Source: Lutraria lutraria
Taxonomy: Eukaryota > Mollusca > Bivalvia > Venerida > Mactridae
NCBI GenBank assembly: GCA_964023205.1
Contig: OZ026833.1
Location: 38,108,366-38,172,365, forward strand
Length of the DNA: 64,000 nucleotides
Direction of reading: 5' to 3'
Both the position numbers and the translations under genes were made by a program. Positions 33,633-43,507 of this stretch are shown here, one piece after another. Each line of letters opens with the position of its first letter. The first letter of the stretch is position 1. A model generated the notes under the pieces. It saw nothing but the letters and a program-made list of their open reading frames with translations. It made no database searches and was not told the DNA's origin.

Positions 33633-34995
33633 TATTCATGTTTAGATTTCCACTGAATCATGTAATGTTGATGTTAATCTATCATACTTAGCTTGATTGA
33701 TATTTTGTCTTCATGTCTTGTGGTTGTTTTTGTAACTTAGAAATACTAGACAACAGATGTGTAGTTTATTTTATAAAATGTAGAATCTGACCTCTCATTG
33801 AAGAAATGATCATAAAAAGTAAATTAATGGTGTATTATGGATTTAAATCCTGCATTTATTTATGCTTACTAAGGTTTTTGTTTTCAAAGAAAAAGTCAAG
33901 CTATTGTGATCACTACATAGTCAGCATCTGTACAAAAACTTGAATGTAGCTCATAACTCAGAAACTATAAAAGGTAGCAACATTAAACTTCAAAGTGTGA
34001 TAGATCTCACTGAGGCGGTGAATAGACAAGTGTCAGCACTGCTGGTGGTGCTCTTGTTAGGAAATATTCTTAGCGGTTGTTACGTGACAGGAGTTTTCTG
34101 AAAACATGCTTGAATTTAGATGTGCCATATTTTCCTGTTAATATAATATCAACACTAATATTAACACTATTTAAACATTATGAAGGCTTATACTGTATAA
34201 ATCCTGAAGACCAGACTTTCTTAAAATGAAATTCTGAAGATGGGACAATTTTTCAAGTGCCATTTCCTACAGAATTCAACTAAAGTTGTCTAAAACCGGA
34301 ATTCTCAGAAAACCGGACTTTCGGCTTAGTCCAAATGGGGTCCAGTTTACCATCCTTCTCTAAGCTGGAAGTTCACATCTTTATGTAATGTGCAATAATG
34401 TTTCTGAAAAACCTTTATACCTCAGATTTTAAACTTCCTGTGTCAAAGCGGCCTGTGGGGGTATTTGTCACTCCTGTGACAATTAAAGCTCTAGTTTTAT
34501 CAAATTTCTTCCTAATGTTTAGGTGTGGCCCCTTTTAAATGTGAGTAAAAAACAATTAGCTTTTTAAATGTGCATCTTTATATATCAATTTATATCATTA
34601 ATAAATTGCCTGAAGGATTGTTTACTTTAAAACTGTCAAGCATGCTTGGTCTTCTTTAAGACTTTACACATGACTGGTTTTATTTTGTTTATTCAGTCAC
34701 ACTTGGTCTAACAAACGTTGAACTGAGGAAATCTATTTTTAGATTTCAAACATACCAAACGTTTAAATTTTTGTATTTTTAAAGCAACCTAATGTACTTT
34801 TCTTTATTTTATGAGAAGAATATTAATTGATATTTGTAAACAAAGAGAATTATTTTAAAAAAAATTCCTAAGCTCTATCTGCTGATTTATTGCACATGAT
34901 AAATGGTTACAACTTTTTTAATTATATTCACATACAAAAACCTGTTTGAAGTTTTTATAATGTAGTATATAGTCTAGTTTAAACCTACAATGGTT
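33633..34995 (+). other. ATP7 intron, no gene seen
   Basis: AT-rich intron sequence. A stretch at 34191-34350 with AAACCGGA words may be another decayed MITE, but its ends do not pair convincingly. Confidence 0.4.
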
Positions 34996-35216
34996 ATCGC
35001 TTCTCGGCCTTTTGGCTAAGATCAAAGTGTAGTATCTGTTCTTATTTTTATGAAAAACAAAAAAAGTATCTGTTCTTATCAGCTTAATATCTGATACGTC
35101 CCCCATTGGGGGACTTCGATATTAAACTGATTTTTGGACACAGGTGAGATGTCAGGGGCTTGCTCCGCTCTCGCCACGGGTTGGCCTGGTATTGCAGTAC
35201 CTCCAGGATCGGCCCA
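34996..35216 (+). ncRNA. U2 snRNA-like sequence with a 14-bp duplication and 20-bp insert
   Basis: Matches U2 from its first base: ATCGCTTCTCGGCCTTTTGG, the GTAGTA branch-point-pairing region, the IIb hairpin GTCCCCCATTGGGGGAC, the Sm site GATTTTTGGA (35129-35138) and loop IV text GGTATTGCAGTACC. It departs in two ways. There is one extra A in GATCAAAGTG. Also GTATCTGTTCTTAT occurs twice (35032-35045 and 35066-35079) around 20 A/T-rich bases, so the RNA is about 34 bases too long just before stem IIa. Without the insert the length would be near the usual 185-190. It lies in an ATP7 intron on the sense strand. Most likely a pseudogene or variant copy. Confidence 0.85.
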
Positions 35217-35549
35217 CTTCCCCTTGGGGAATAAAAAACAACCATATTGTTAATTAGAATTAATAAAAAAAGTGAGTTGTTCAAGCAATCATGATGCTAG
35301 TAAAAGTATAAAAGTAGAATTTTGTTGGATCCATTCAGATTTGTTGATGTTGCACATGGCTTGTATGCATTCTATCTAGGAAGTGCCTACTTGTGTATGA
35401 TTATTTAATGGATACTAAAAAGTCAGAGACCATAATCACTCTACCATGGAAGAGGCCCAGATCACCCTTGTTTTAATATAGATGGATATTTTAGTTTATA
35501 ATTATTATCTGAGTTGCTGAATATATCAGAATTGTGTTATATATTACAG

Positions 35550-35713
35550 GTATTCATTCTGTTATTGTCGCTTTAATGGCCCAGAAGGCTGAAGTTAAGT
35601 ATGATGCATCATATTTGTTACCATCACAGATAGCCAATAAAATCAACAATCTCGGCTTTCATGCTTCCTTGCTGGATTCGGACACAGCCGGACAAGGAAC
35701 TGTGGAACTTAAT
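35550..35713 (+). CDS. ATP7: ATP7 exon: second half of HMA6
   Basis: Acceptor TTATATATTACAG and donor AAT|GTAAGT bound 164 bases. Two bases finish the Gly codon begun at 32433, then GIHSVIVALMAQKAEVKYDA continues the HMA fold to NKINNLGFHASLL, and a short linker DSDTAGQGTVELN leads to HMA7. It ends in phase 0. The donor is immediately followed by a pogo-like MITE, so the intron's first seven bases are all that remain of native sequence at the 5' splice site. Confidence 0.93.
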
Positions 35714-35720
35714 GTAAGTG

Positions 35721-35897
35721 CAGTACAACCTCTCCAGAGCGGCCCTCTCTTGAGCAACAACCTCTCTACAACAACAACATGATTTTTTTCCTATTACATG
35801 ATTAAATCATTAAATTAGCCTCTCTATAGCCACAACCTCTCATCAAAAACACAATTTTGCTACTCCCAATGTGTGTTGCTGTGGAGAGGTTGTACTG
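35721..35897. mobile_element. pogo/Tigger-like MITE, copy 3, abutting a splice donor
   Basis: Ends CAGTACAACCTCTCCAGAGC and GGAGAGGTTGTACTG, TA on the right and TG on the left. It starts seven bases after the last exon base of ATP7 at 35713. Confidence 0.8.
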
Positions 35898-36457
35898 TAT
35901 TAAACTTTATATGGTTTGACTGCAAAGTATCAGGCTGCTAAAGTCTGAGCTAAATGGGCACACCTGGCAGTCTTAAATATAGTATAGGCTATAGCTTACT
36001 AATAAATTAGATTTAGGATTCTTTTAGAATTAGCTAAGAAAAATCAATTAAATACCTGTTAATATAAAACCTGCCATTTTTGGCAAGACATTTTTTGACA
36101 TATCTATCCTATTTTTATGCCCCAGCCGTTCGAAATGGTAGAAGGGCATAAAGTATTTCACCTGTTCAAATTTTGGTGTCTGTCAAATCAAATTTTTGTT
36201 TCCGAGCAATAACTTGATAAATATTTCTTGGACGGGTTTTATATGAAGTTGTATAATAATTAAATACAGGTCAAGTTTGATATCCATCAAATTTTAAACA
36301 TTTTCACAGGAGTTATGGCCCCTTTTTGACTTAACTCTCAGTGGCGGCATTCGTATCCTCTTGATAGTAAACATGACTTTTTTTGCCTAATTTTGTATTA
36401 TTTCTTCTACAAAAGATGAAATTTGTAACAACAATTAATATTTAATATTTTTTGCAG
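35898..36457 (+). other. ATP7 intron with a dispersed repeat fragment
   Basis: From about 36117 the text ATGCCCCAGCCGTTCGAAAT..GGGCATA, GTTATGGCCCC and CAGGTCAAGTTTG resembles bivalve dispersed repeats of the type seen in the 50-61 kb array and elements A-C. Ends are not defined. The acceptor TATTTTTTGCAG closes the intron. Confidence 0.4.
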
Positions 36458-36619
36458 ATTTCTGGTATGACATGTGCTTCATGTCTTCATACAATAGAAT
36501 CCAATGTCATGAAGAGACAAGGTATGTTCTCAGCTCAAGTTGCCTTGGCAACCAATAAAGGAAAGTTTGTTTACAATCCTGAATACGTGGGACCTCGTAC
36601 CATTATAGAGATTATACAG
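36458..36619 (+). CDS. ATP7: ATP7 exon: most of HMA7
   Basis: Acceptor ATTTTTTGCAG and donor ACAG|GTAGGG bound 162 bases, 54 codons, both ends in phase 0. It reads ISGMTCASCLHTIESNVMKR with the CxxC pair at residues 6 and 9, then AQVALATNKGKFVYNPEYVG and PRTIIEIIQ, completed by GLGFKASL in the next exon. This is the membrane-proximal metal-binding domain, equivalent to human MBD6, the position needed for copper delivery to the transport site. Confidence 0.94.
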
Positions 36620-36819
36620 GTAGGGGTTTCATTTACATATTCCTTTTTTTGTTCAGCATTAACTGTAACATTACGAAGGATGAAAAGTAATATTTATAAC
36701 TGCCTTTTTTCACTGATGTTTAATATCCTACACCTGGCAAGAATCATAGACCTTTCTAAAGCTAGCTAGACAGCTTTATCTCATGGTGCGGGAATCAAAC
36801 TCACAGTAGTGAGAAGGTA

Positions 36820-38125
36820 AAAACTTGAAACTTGAAAATTTAATTAAACGCCTATTTCTACATATAAATACATATTCAATGGCGTTGTACAATGAAAGAC
36901 AAAAACAAAACAAAAAAACAACAGATGAAAATACACAAATATACACATCAGAGTGCACATGTAGTAGACAAGTTTATCAATTACACACAGTTAAAATAGT
37001 GCAAAATAATTCTTAAAGTAGTATGATTTCAATAAACGTTTGAAATTGTCCACAGAATCACATTGTCTCAGACTAACAGGTAATTCGTTCCACAATTTTG
37101 GACCTATCATGCTGAAACTTCTGTCTGAAAAAGTTTTGTTCTTATTATAAGGAACCTCATAACAACCAATAGATGATTCTGATGATCTTAAGGTACGTTT
37201 TGACACTTTATGAGACAATATTTCAGTTAGATAAGATGGTGCGTTTCCTAATGAACAGTTATACATGTATGTTAAAATCTTAAATCGTATACATGCTTTA
37301 ATGGGAAGCCAGTGAAGATCAAACAATGCATTTCTGGAACTATCGTACTTGGAACGGTTTAACACAAGTTTAGCACACATATTTTGTACACGTTGAAGTT
37401 TTGATAATTCAGATTGAGAGATGCCAAAAAGAATGGCGTTGCAATAATCTAAGTGAGATATAACCAATGATAAAACAAGAGTTTCAGTGGCTTCTTTAGA
37501 CAAATATTTTCGAATGCTCTTAATTCTAAAATAATTCAGCATGGCAATTTTACATTTTCTTTTGATATGGTCTTTGAAAGTTAGAGACTCATCCAAAAAA
37601 GCACCCAGGTACCTTATACAATTTTTTGATTTAATGACATGGCCACATATATTGATTTCTGTAGTGTTACACTTATTTAGCTGTGCACGACTTCTAAAAA
37701 GTATAAGCTCTGTCTTTGAATTGTTCATTTTCAATTTGTTATTGTTCATCCAATCATTAATGAGAACAGCACAATCCTGTAGATCTTGAATGGCACTGGC
37801 TTCTTCAGCTGGTGATGGTCTAAAACGTATATTTGCCGTGTGGTCGTCCGCAAACCCGTACACAGATATAGATGGAGGCACAATGTCAAATATAGTCCCT
37901 GCGTACGTCAAGTAAAGCCAAGGGCCCAAACAGCTTCCCTGGGGAACACTGCAGTCAAGTTCCCGAGCTGAAGACAAGTTCGAGTTTACACTCACTCGAC
38001 AACTACGCAGTCTCAGGTACGAATCCACCCATTCTAGCGCAGATCCACATACACCATACTGACTTTCGAGAGCATTTAACAGAATGTTGTGGTTAACAGT
38101 ATCAAAAGCAGCGCTCGGATACCGT
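36820..38125 (-). pseudogene. 5'-truncated LINE (non-LTR reverse transcriptase) in an ATP7 intron
   Basis: A long minus-strand frame (start of the open part near 38120, stop at 36991) carries RT motifs in order: SAAFDTVNHNILLNALES (motif A), SVPQGSCLGPW (motif B), VYGFADDHT (motif C, FADD for the usual YADD), LRYLGAFLDESLTFKDHI, SHLDYCNAILFGI and the C-terminal MIGPKLWNELPVSLR. The 3' part to about 36820 is AT-rich and ends in a TTTCAAGTTTCAAG repeat, typical of LINE tails. The N-terminal endonuclease and first RT motifs are missing. One long uninterrupted frame of about 345 codons shows modest decay. It lies antisense to ATP7. Confidence 0.9.
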
Positions 38126-38285
38126 TGTGATTACTAAAAACAAAAGGCACAAAGGCATCTTGTCTCTTTTCAGAGCTATTTATAAGCTATGCTCAGATCT
38201 GAAAGCTTAAATACAGTGAGAAGAGTTGTTTTGTGTGATATTTTATACAAAACTTTAATATTATAATGTTGTTTCTATCGTCTAG

Positions 38286-38365
38286 GGTCTGGGTTTTAAA
38301 GCATCACTGTGCACTGATCATGAAAAAAATGCTTCAAGATATGACCACAGAGATGAAATCAAAAG
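38286..38365 (+). CDS. ATP7: ATP7 exon: end of HMA7 and approach to the first membrane helix
   Basis: The acceptor ATCGTCTAG and donor AAAAG|GTGACT bound 80 bases in phase with the exon at 36458. It reads GLGFKASL, finishing HMA7, then CTDHEKNASRYDHRDEIK and two bases of the next codon. Human ATP7A/B have the same arrangement, LGF..L followed by a conserved basic YDHK/RxEI segment just before the first transmembrane helix. The next exon, for the first membrane segments, is not visible in the remaining 25 kb, so the gene must run through a long intron past the window or into the gap. Confidence 0.85.
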
Positions 38366-38470
38366 GTGACTTTTTTCTGATAAGCATTTCTACAATTAAA
38401 TTTTCAGGTTTTAATAATGCTATATATAGTCCAAACAGAGTTAATGGCCAATACTGCTTAGAAGTCACCT

Positions 38471-38690
38471 GTGAAGAATAATCACCAGTGAACAATTAGC
38501 ACCTGTAAACAGAAGTCACCTGTGAACAATATTCACCTGTGAACAATTATCATCTGTGAACAATAATCACCTGTGAACAATCATCACCAGTGAACAATTA
38601 GCAACTGTGAACAGAAGTCTTCTGTGAACAATATTCACCAGTGAACAATTATCACATGTGAACAATAATCACCTGTGAACAGTTATCACC
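38471..38690 (+). repeat. 17-bp minisatellite with a six-unit higher-order pattern
   Basis: About 13 units of GTGAACAATNATCACCT. Variants come in the same order twice: AATAATCACCA, AATTAGCACCT, AGAAGTCACCT, AATATTCACCT, AATTATCATCT, AATAATCACCT, then the same series again with small changes. So a 102-bp block was duplicated. It starts about 105 bases after the ATP7 exon at 38286-38365. Confidence 0.9.
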
Positions 38691-39579
38691 CTTTGTCACA
38701 CATTAAATGATATAACAGAGCAATGAAGCTCTAGGTTTACCTGTGAATGAATCATATGAAATCTCCTGATACACATTAAGTACATTTTGTACTGCAAATT
38801 TGAGATTGAATGATAATTTTATATATCAATTGTAGTTTTTTTAACCCTTTTAAGTGTAAGAAATTCATGTGTAGAAGATAATGGTATGGCAAGAAATGCT
38901 AATGAATTTACAAGCCTGATTTAAATGTAAAATATATAATGTAAAACAAGTAGTTGATGATTTGAATGCAAAATGTATTTACGTAAAACAAGCAATTAAT
39001 TATGTGAATTGATTGAAATCTTGCATGAGGTATAAACCTTACTATTAGCAGGTGTTTAATGTATTTTGACTAAACACAATTATTCACAATGCTGATATTA
39101 TTATGAGATGAATTTACTTGTAAATTCTTCTCATATAGCGATCACGCAGACTATGAATTTCAACACTGCACTGCTCTCAATAGTAATCTTAGGTAGCGCT
39201 TCGTACTACATTTTTTCGGTCTTTTTCGTTACTCGCTATGCTAACAGAGCGATACTGCACGCAGTTCAAACACTCATCCACACACAGTCACCAAGCAAAT
39301 ACCATAGAAGCTGTTACTATATCTATTTTCTATTTTTAGCATTTAGGATACGCACTCAAGCGGACACTTCATTGGTCATTGTTGTTTTACATACTAACTC
39401 GCTAACAAGTCGAAAATCAGATGACAACGAGTGGCGAAATATCTTTTAAAAATCATAATGGTCACATTTTAATTATCTACCTAAACATAATACCCTAACA
39501 AGTCCTGATTCATTCAATAATCAGTTGTGAAAGTCAATAACCGCTTATCGTAGTCAATCTTAATTTACACTACACTGCA
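38691..39579. other. no gene seen
   Basis: Mostly AT-rich. CpG rises after 39130. A 113-codon plus-strand ORF at 39108-39449 has no recognisable domain and is probably chance. Confidence 0.35.
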
Positions 39580-39680
39580 GTACGCCCCGCCTCCGAATGC
39601 TACAGTGGGCCGTCGAATAAATCTATCACAGCCAATCGCAGCGTTCGTTGTAACAGCTTATTGTTATCAATAATCAGAGT
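39580..39680. promoter_or_regulatory. promoter-like CpG block
   Basis: GCCCCGCCTCC (a GC box on the minus strand) and AGCCAATCGCAGC (a CCAAT box) lie within 60 bases in a locally CpG-rich patch running to about 40140. No exon could be attached on either side. Confidence 0.3.
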
Positions 39681-41063
39681 GCAGTTTACATTCGTTAACC
39701 GAATATCATGAATGTCTGCTTGACGAAGATTTTGCTAATTGTTGAAAAATGACAATAAATACCCGGCGTGATGTCAAAACAACGGTCCGATCCATAGATA
39801 GCCGGTCTAATTGATGCAACTGACATCTTTTTGTTCCGATTTCGTTTTTTGCCGACCCTAATTGACCGAACATAAACTTGAGAGGCGACCCGTTCGCGAG
39901 TTGAGTAACTGTCAGGGTAAGTTTTGCAAACTGCGAAGAATTAATTAATAACAGCCATCTGTAATCAAAACTGCTTCTCCACAATCATTATGTATTTGCT
40001 ATCCATAATGAAAACACGTGATTCAAAAATGTCGCTTGATATCTTGGTTACAGGGCAATTCGTGATGTTTCGACTTCATCATGAAAGCGAAAGTCGATTT
40101 TCGGAAAATTTTAGTAGGTCAGTCGGTGTTCACGGCAAATAAATAAAAATCTGATCTAGATCTATGATAATTCTTACCAAATTTAATTACCGTTAAGTGG
40201 TCATTTTTGGGAAAACATGCGACATTGACACATGCATCATTTGTAAATCAAACCGAAAATAGCTTGTCAAATCTACCCAGTGATCTCCCTTACTTTGTTA
40301 CAGCGAGTATATTTTATTCTTTCGATAAACGCCGATGTGGGTATAAAATCACGAACGATATAAAAATATACTGTAGCTAACAGCGGTCCGAGTGATGTCG
40401 AGACATACTTTTTGTAAGTTGAAGGGCTTCCTGCTCCTGTCCAGAACAATATATTCATAAATATAACATTAAATGTTGCATTAAGAAAAATAATTTCTGC
40501 GTCGTATAAGACCGTCGTTTAAAAAATCGATTTTAAATTGGTATATCACGGCCTTGATGAACACGATTGGTGTATATTTTCGTGATTTCTAGACCCAGGA
40601 GTTCTTTAATATTAAGGATATGTTACAAGGCCTTGATAATTCATATGGTGAAATAATTCTTTTTAAACAGGCAACATTACCCTTGTACATTAATATTTGA
40701 TTGAATAAACAGTAGCCTACAGTAGTAGGTCCTCGTTTCGGACAGAATTATTGATAGTTTTAAATTTTGTATCGACTCAGAGAGATCCCTGCATCACAAA
40801 ATTCATCTCATTTCAGGCCTTCAGGCCTTTGATATTAAGTTATGTGTTGATGTAATGAAGTTTGTTGAATCTAAAAAAGAAGTTTCAGGACTCTAAATTT
40901 AGACATACATGTAATGTTTTGTGTTTCATCTTAAGGCATAACTTTATTCATAACATAAATGACTTATATTTAATGATGGTAGACATATTTTTGTCTGACT
41001 AATTTTTAACCTTGACCTTGTGTCCTGTAGTCCAAATCCTATAGCGCAAGATCCTTCTGTTTT
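39681..41063. other. no gene seen
   Basis: CpG-containing then AT-rich sequence. Two minus-strand ORFs of 60-92 codons have no recognisable domain. Confidence 0.35.
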
Positions 41064-41263
41064 NNNNNNNNNNNNNNNNNNNNNNNNNNNNNNNNNNNNN
41101 NNNNNNNNNNNNNNNNNNNNNNNNNNNNNNNNNNNNNNNNNNNNNNNNNNNNNNNNNNNNNNNNNNNNNNNNNNNNNNNNNNNNNNNNNNNNNNNNNNNN
41201 NNNNNNNNNNNNNNNNNNNNNNNNNNNNNNNNNNNNNNNNNNNNNNNNNNNNNNNNNNNNNNN
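41064..41263. other. assembly gap
   Basis: Exactly 200 N bases. Apparent ORFs crossing it are artefacts. Confidence 1.
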
Positions 41264-41690
41264 AACACTCCACACGTGTCAAGCTAACAAACCAATAAAG
41301 TAGCTAAATTTTCTGCCCTCCACACCTATCTAGACATGAAAGTTTCAAATAAAGACTAATATTATTTTCTGCAAATCAGAAGTAGGAATATCTAAAATCA
41401 ATGATGATGATGATGATGATAGAGAACACGAGCCACTACCAGGAAGTTTGAGACGAATTGGAGTGTGGAGTGTTATTGAAGCCATTGCGACAACGCGATA
41501 CGACATTGTGACAACGCGATACGACATTGCGACAACGCGATACGACATTGTAATATATCGTACCAAAATTGGCAACTCAACATCATGACATTTTGACAAA
41601 TGTCGTATCACGTTGTCGTCCGTCGTATCACATTGTTGTCCGTCGTATCGCGTTGTCACATTGTTGTATCGCCCCCCAAACGCGACACAC
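41264..41690. repeat. inverted pair of 21-bp tandem arrays next to the gap
   Basis: AACACTCCACAC (41264-41275) is inverted at 41463-41474. Then three units of ATTGCGACAACGCGATACGAC (from 41484) face, after about 50 bases, three units of GTCGTATCACGTTGTCGTCC type (41602-41680) in the opposite orientation. The whole could fold into a long stem. The gap stops just before the first arm. Confidence 0.75.
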
Positions 41691-43507
41691 GATATTCGAC
41701 ATGGCACTAACAGGATTCCGTAGTATCGTTACTGATGAATGTTTGTATTAAAGTAATGACATCAAACAACTCTCTAAGAACCATTGTACCAATTTCTAAT
41801 TAAAAGATATTGGTTTCGGAATGTAAAGTGTTGTAATGAAAATGATAAATCAAGTACAATGTAATATGATGTCTTATGCATATCATTAAATCATAAAAAA
41901 GACCCAAATAATCAATATACCATAATTCAAATCTATCAGTTAAATAAATAGACATTCAAGAACTGAGTTGTTTATCCTGGGTACATGTATATTAAAAATG
42001 TATATGCTAGAGTAAAAAGAAATGTAAATGTACATGGTGGCAGCTAGGTAATTTATAATTATATTTATTGTTAAATAGCGTAAAATATGACAAAAATTCT
42101 ATTGAAAATAGTTGCTTGAAAGTCATAAATAGACCATTTTACATTATATTATGTAAATGCAAATTAGAGTGAACCAATTAGGCCATCCTAAGAAATATTT
42201 TGTCTGGAGTTATATGCTTCCTACTCACTGTCAGAAGATTATTTTTTTCCAAACAAAGCAAAAAAGAGAAATGTGTGCCCATATATTGTTCGTGCCCTTG
42301 CAAATATTTTTAACATTTACACTAACAGACCGACTTTTCATTCATGTGTATTATGCAGGTCATATACATGTATGTGAAGGACATACGTACGCTTTACTTG
42401 TATATTAGCATTAAAAAATAAAATATAATCATTGGAAAGTTTTGACGGCACATTATTTGAAGACAATGAATGAAACTGCATTAAAATGGTTTGTTATACA
42501 CAAACAAGTGTCAGAGCAACACAATTATAAGTAACTGTAAATTATTAGATTTATTGATTACTTCATCAGGATTTTGTTTTGTTTACAATGGGTGACAAAT
42601 GTTGAGCAGATAAGCATGCTGTTGAAATATACAGATTGCCATATTAAATTCTTGCTTTGTATGAAATTCACACTTACGTTTGATTCTAACAGTAAATGTT
42701 GTTGTGTCTTGAACGTATTTGTGTTTTGTATTGAGACATAATTTACATTTACAACTTATAATTTCATTGGCAGTGCCATCCATGATGTTGTAACCAAGCC
42801 ATTCATTGGCAGACACAGAGGGAATTGTCCAATCAGATTCAATTATTTGTATGTGGTAAACATGAATAGGTTATCGGTTGAGTTCTGAAACATTTAAAAT
42901 AATTTTGAGATTCAGCGGTTTTATAATTGTTTAAAAGTGAATTTATTGGACTATGGATTTGTTGTGAGTAGTTTCTTTATGTATAAGTTCTTGTTGGCTG
43001 TTAAATAATAATATTTTGCTGTATAGTCTTGCATTTCTGTTTTACCAATGGAGGGCCAAGCACAGTATATACTTGCCTTAAGCTAGGTTGTGTGGTGTTA
43101 GTAGATTGATAGGTGAAATCAAAATTGACTTTAAATCTAATTTTATGTTCCAATTTTGTGTTTTAAACCTTTCAATTTATGGTGTTATCATATCAGACTA
43201 TGGATTATGCTGATTTGTCCCAAAACCTTATTGCCAAAATGTGTGTGTATTTAGTCACATGTTTATATTTGTGTCATTGAATCTGATTAAATTCTATAAT
43301 AATGATATGCTAACACGTCTATTTTATTAATTTTTATTCCATATCAAACATTCGGCTGTATTTGCCTTCATCAGTGATATTAAAATTCATTGTTTATGAT
43401 TTATTTATGCACACAACAACAACAACAAAAATAGAAATAATAAAAGTGAGAATTCTTGTTAAATATATATGGGTCAGATAATAAGATTATGTCATGAGAT
43501 GTACATG
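41691..43507. other. about 1.8 kb with no gene supported
   Basis: AT-rich. A minus-strand ORF at 42583-42816 (SANEWLGYNIMDGTANEIIS then CKCKLC) looks somewhat protein-like but I cannot assign it. Confidence 0.35.

Noticed and set aside
34191..34350. Possible MITE with AAACCGGA words
   Set aside because: I could not align the two ends as inverted repeats or find a target duplication.
38471..38690. CRISPR-like regular repeats (also the 36-bp series at 63525)
   Set aside because: Units are directly adjacent without spacers, and the window is eukaryotic.
39108..39449. 113-codon plus ORF in the CpG patch
   Set aside because: Composition and lack of domain suggest chance opening; no start context or splice signals.
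40944..41298. Several ORFs across the N gap
   Set aside because: They exist only because N bases create no stops.
41345..41707. Minus ORF with repeated MSYRVVAM
   Set aside because: Produced by the 21-bp tandem repeat; no independent support.
42583..42816. Minus ORF SANEWLGYNIMDGTANEIIS with CKCKLC, vaguely like Cys-rich tails of some transposon proteins
   Set aside because: The cysteine spacing does not continue as expected and no upstream domain or start context is present.
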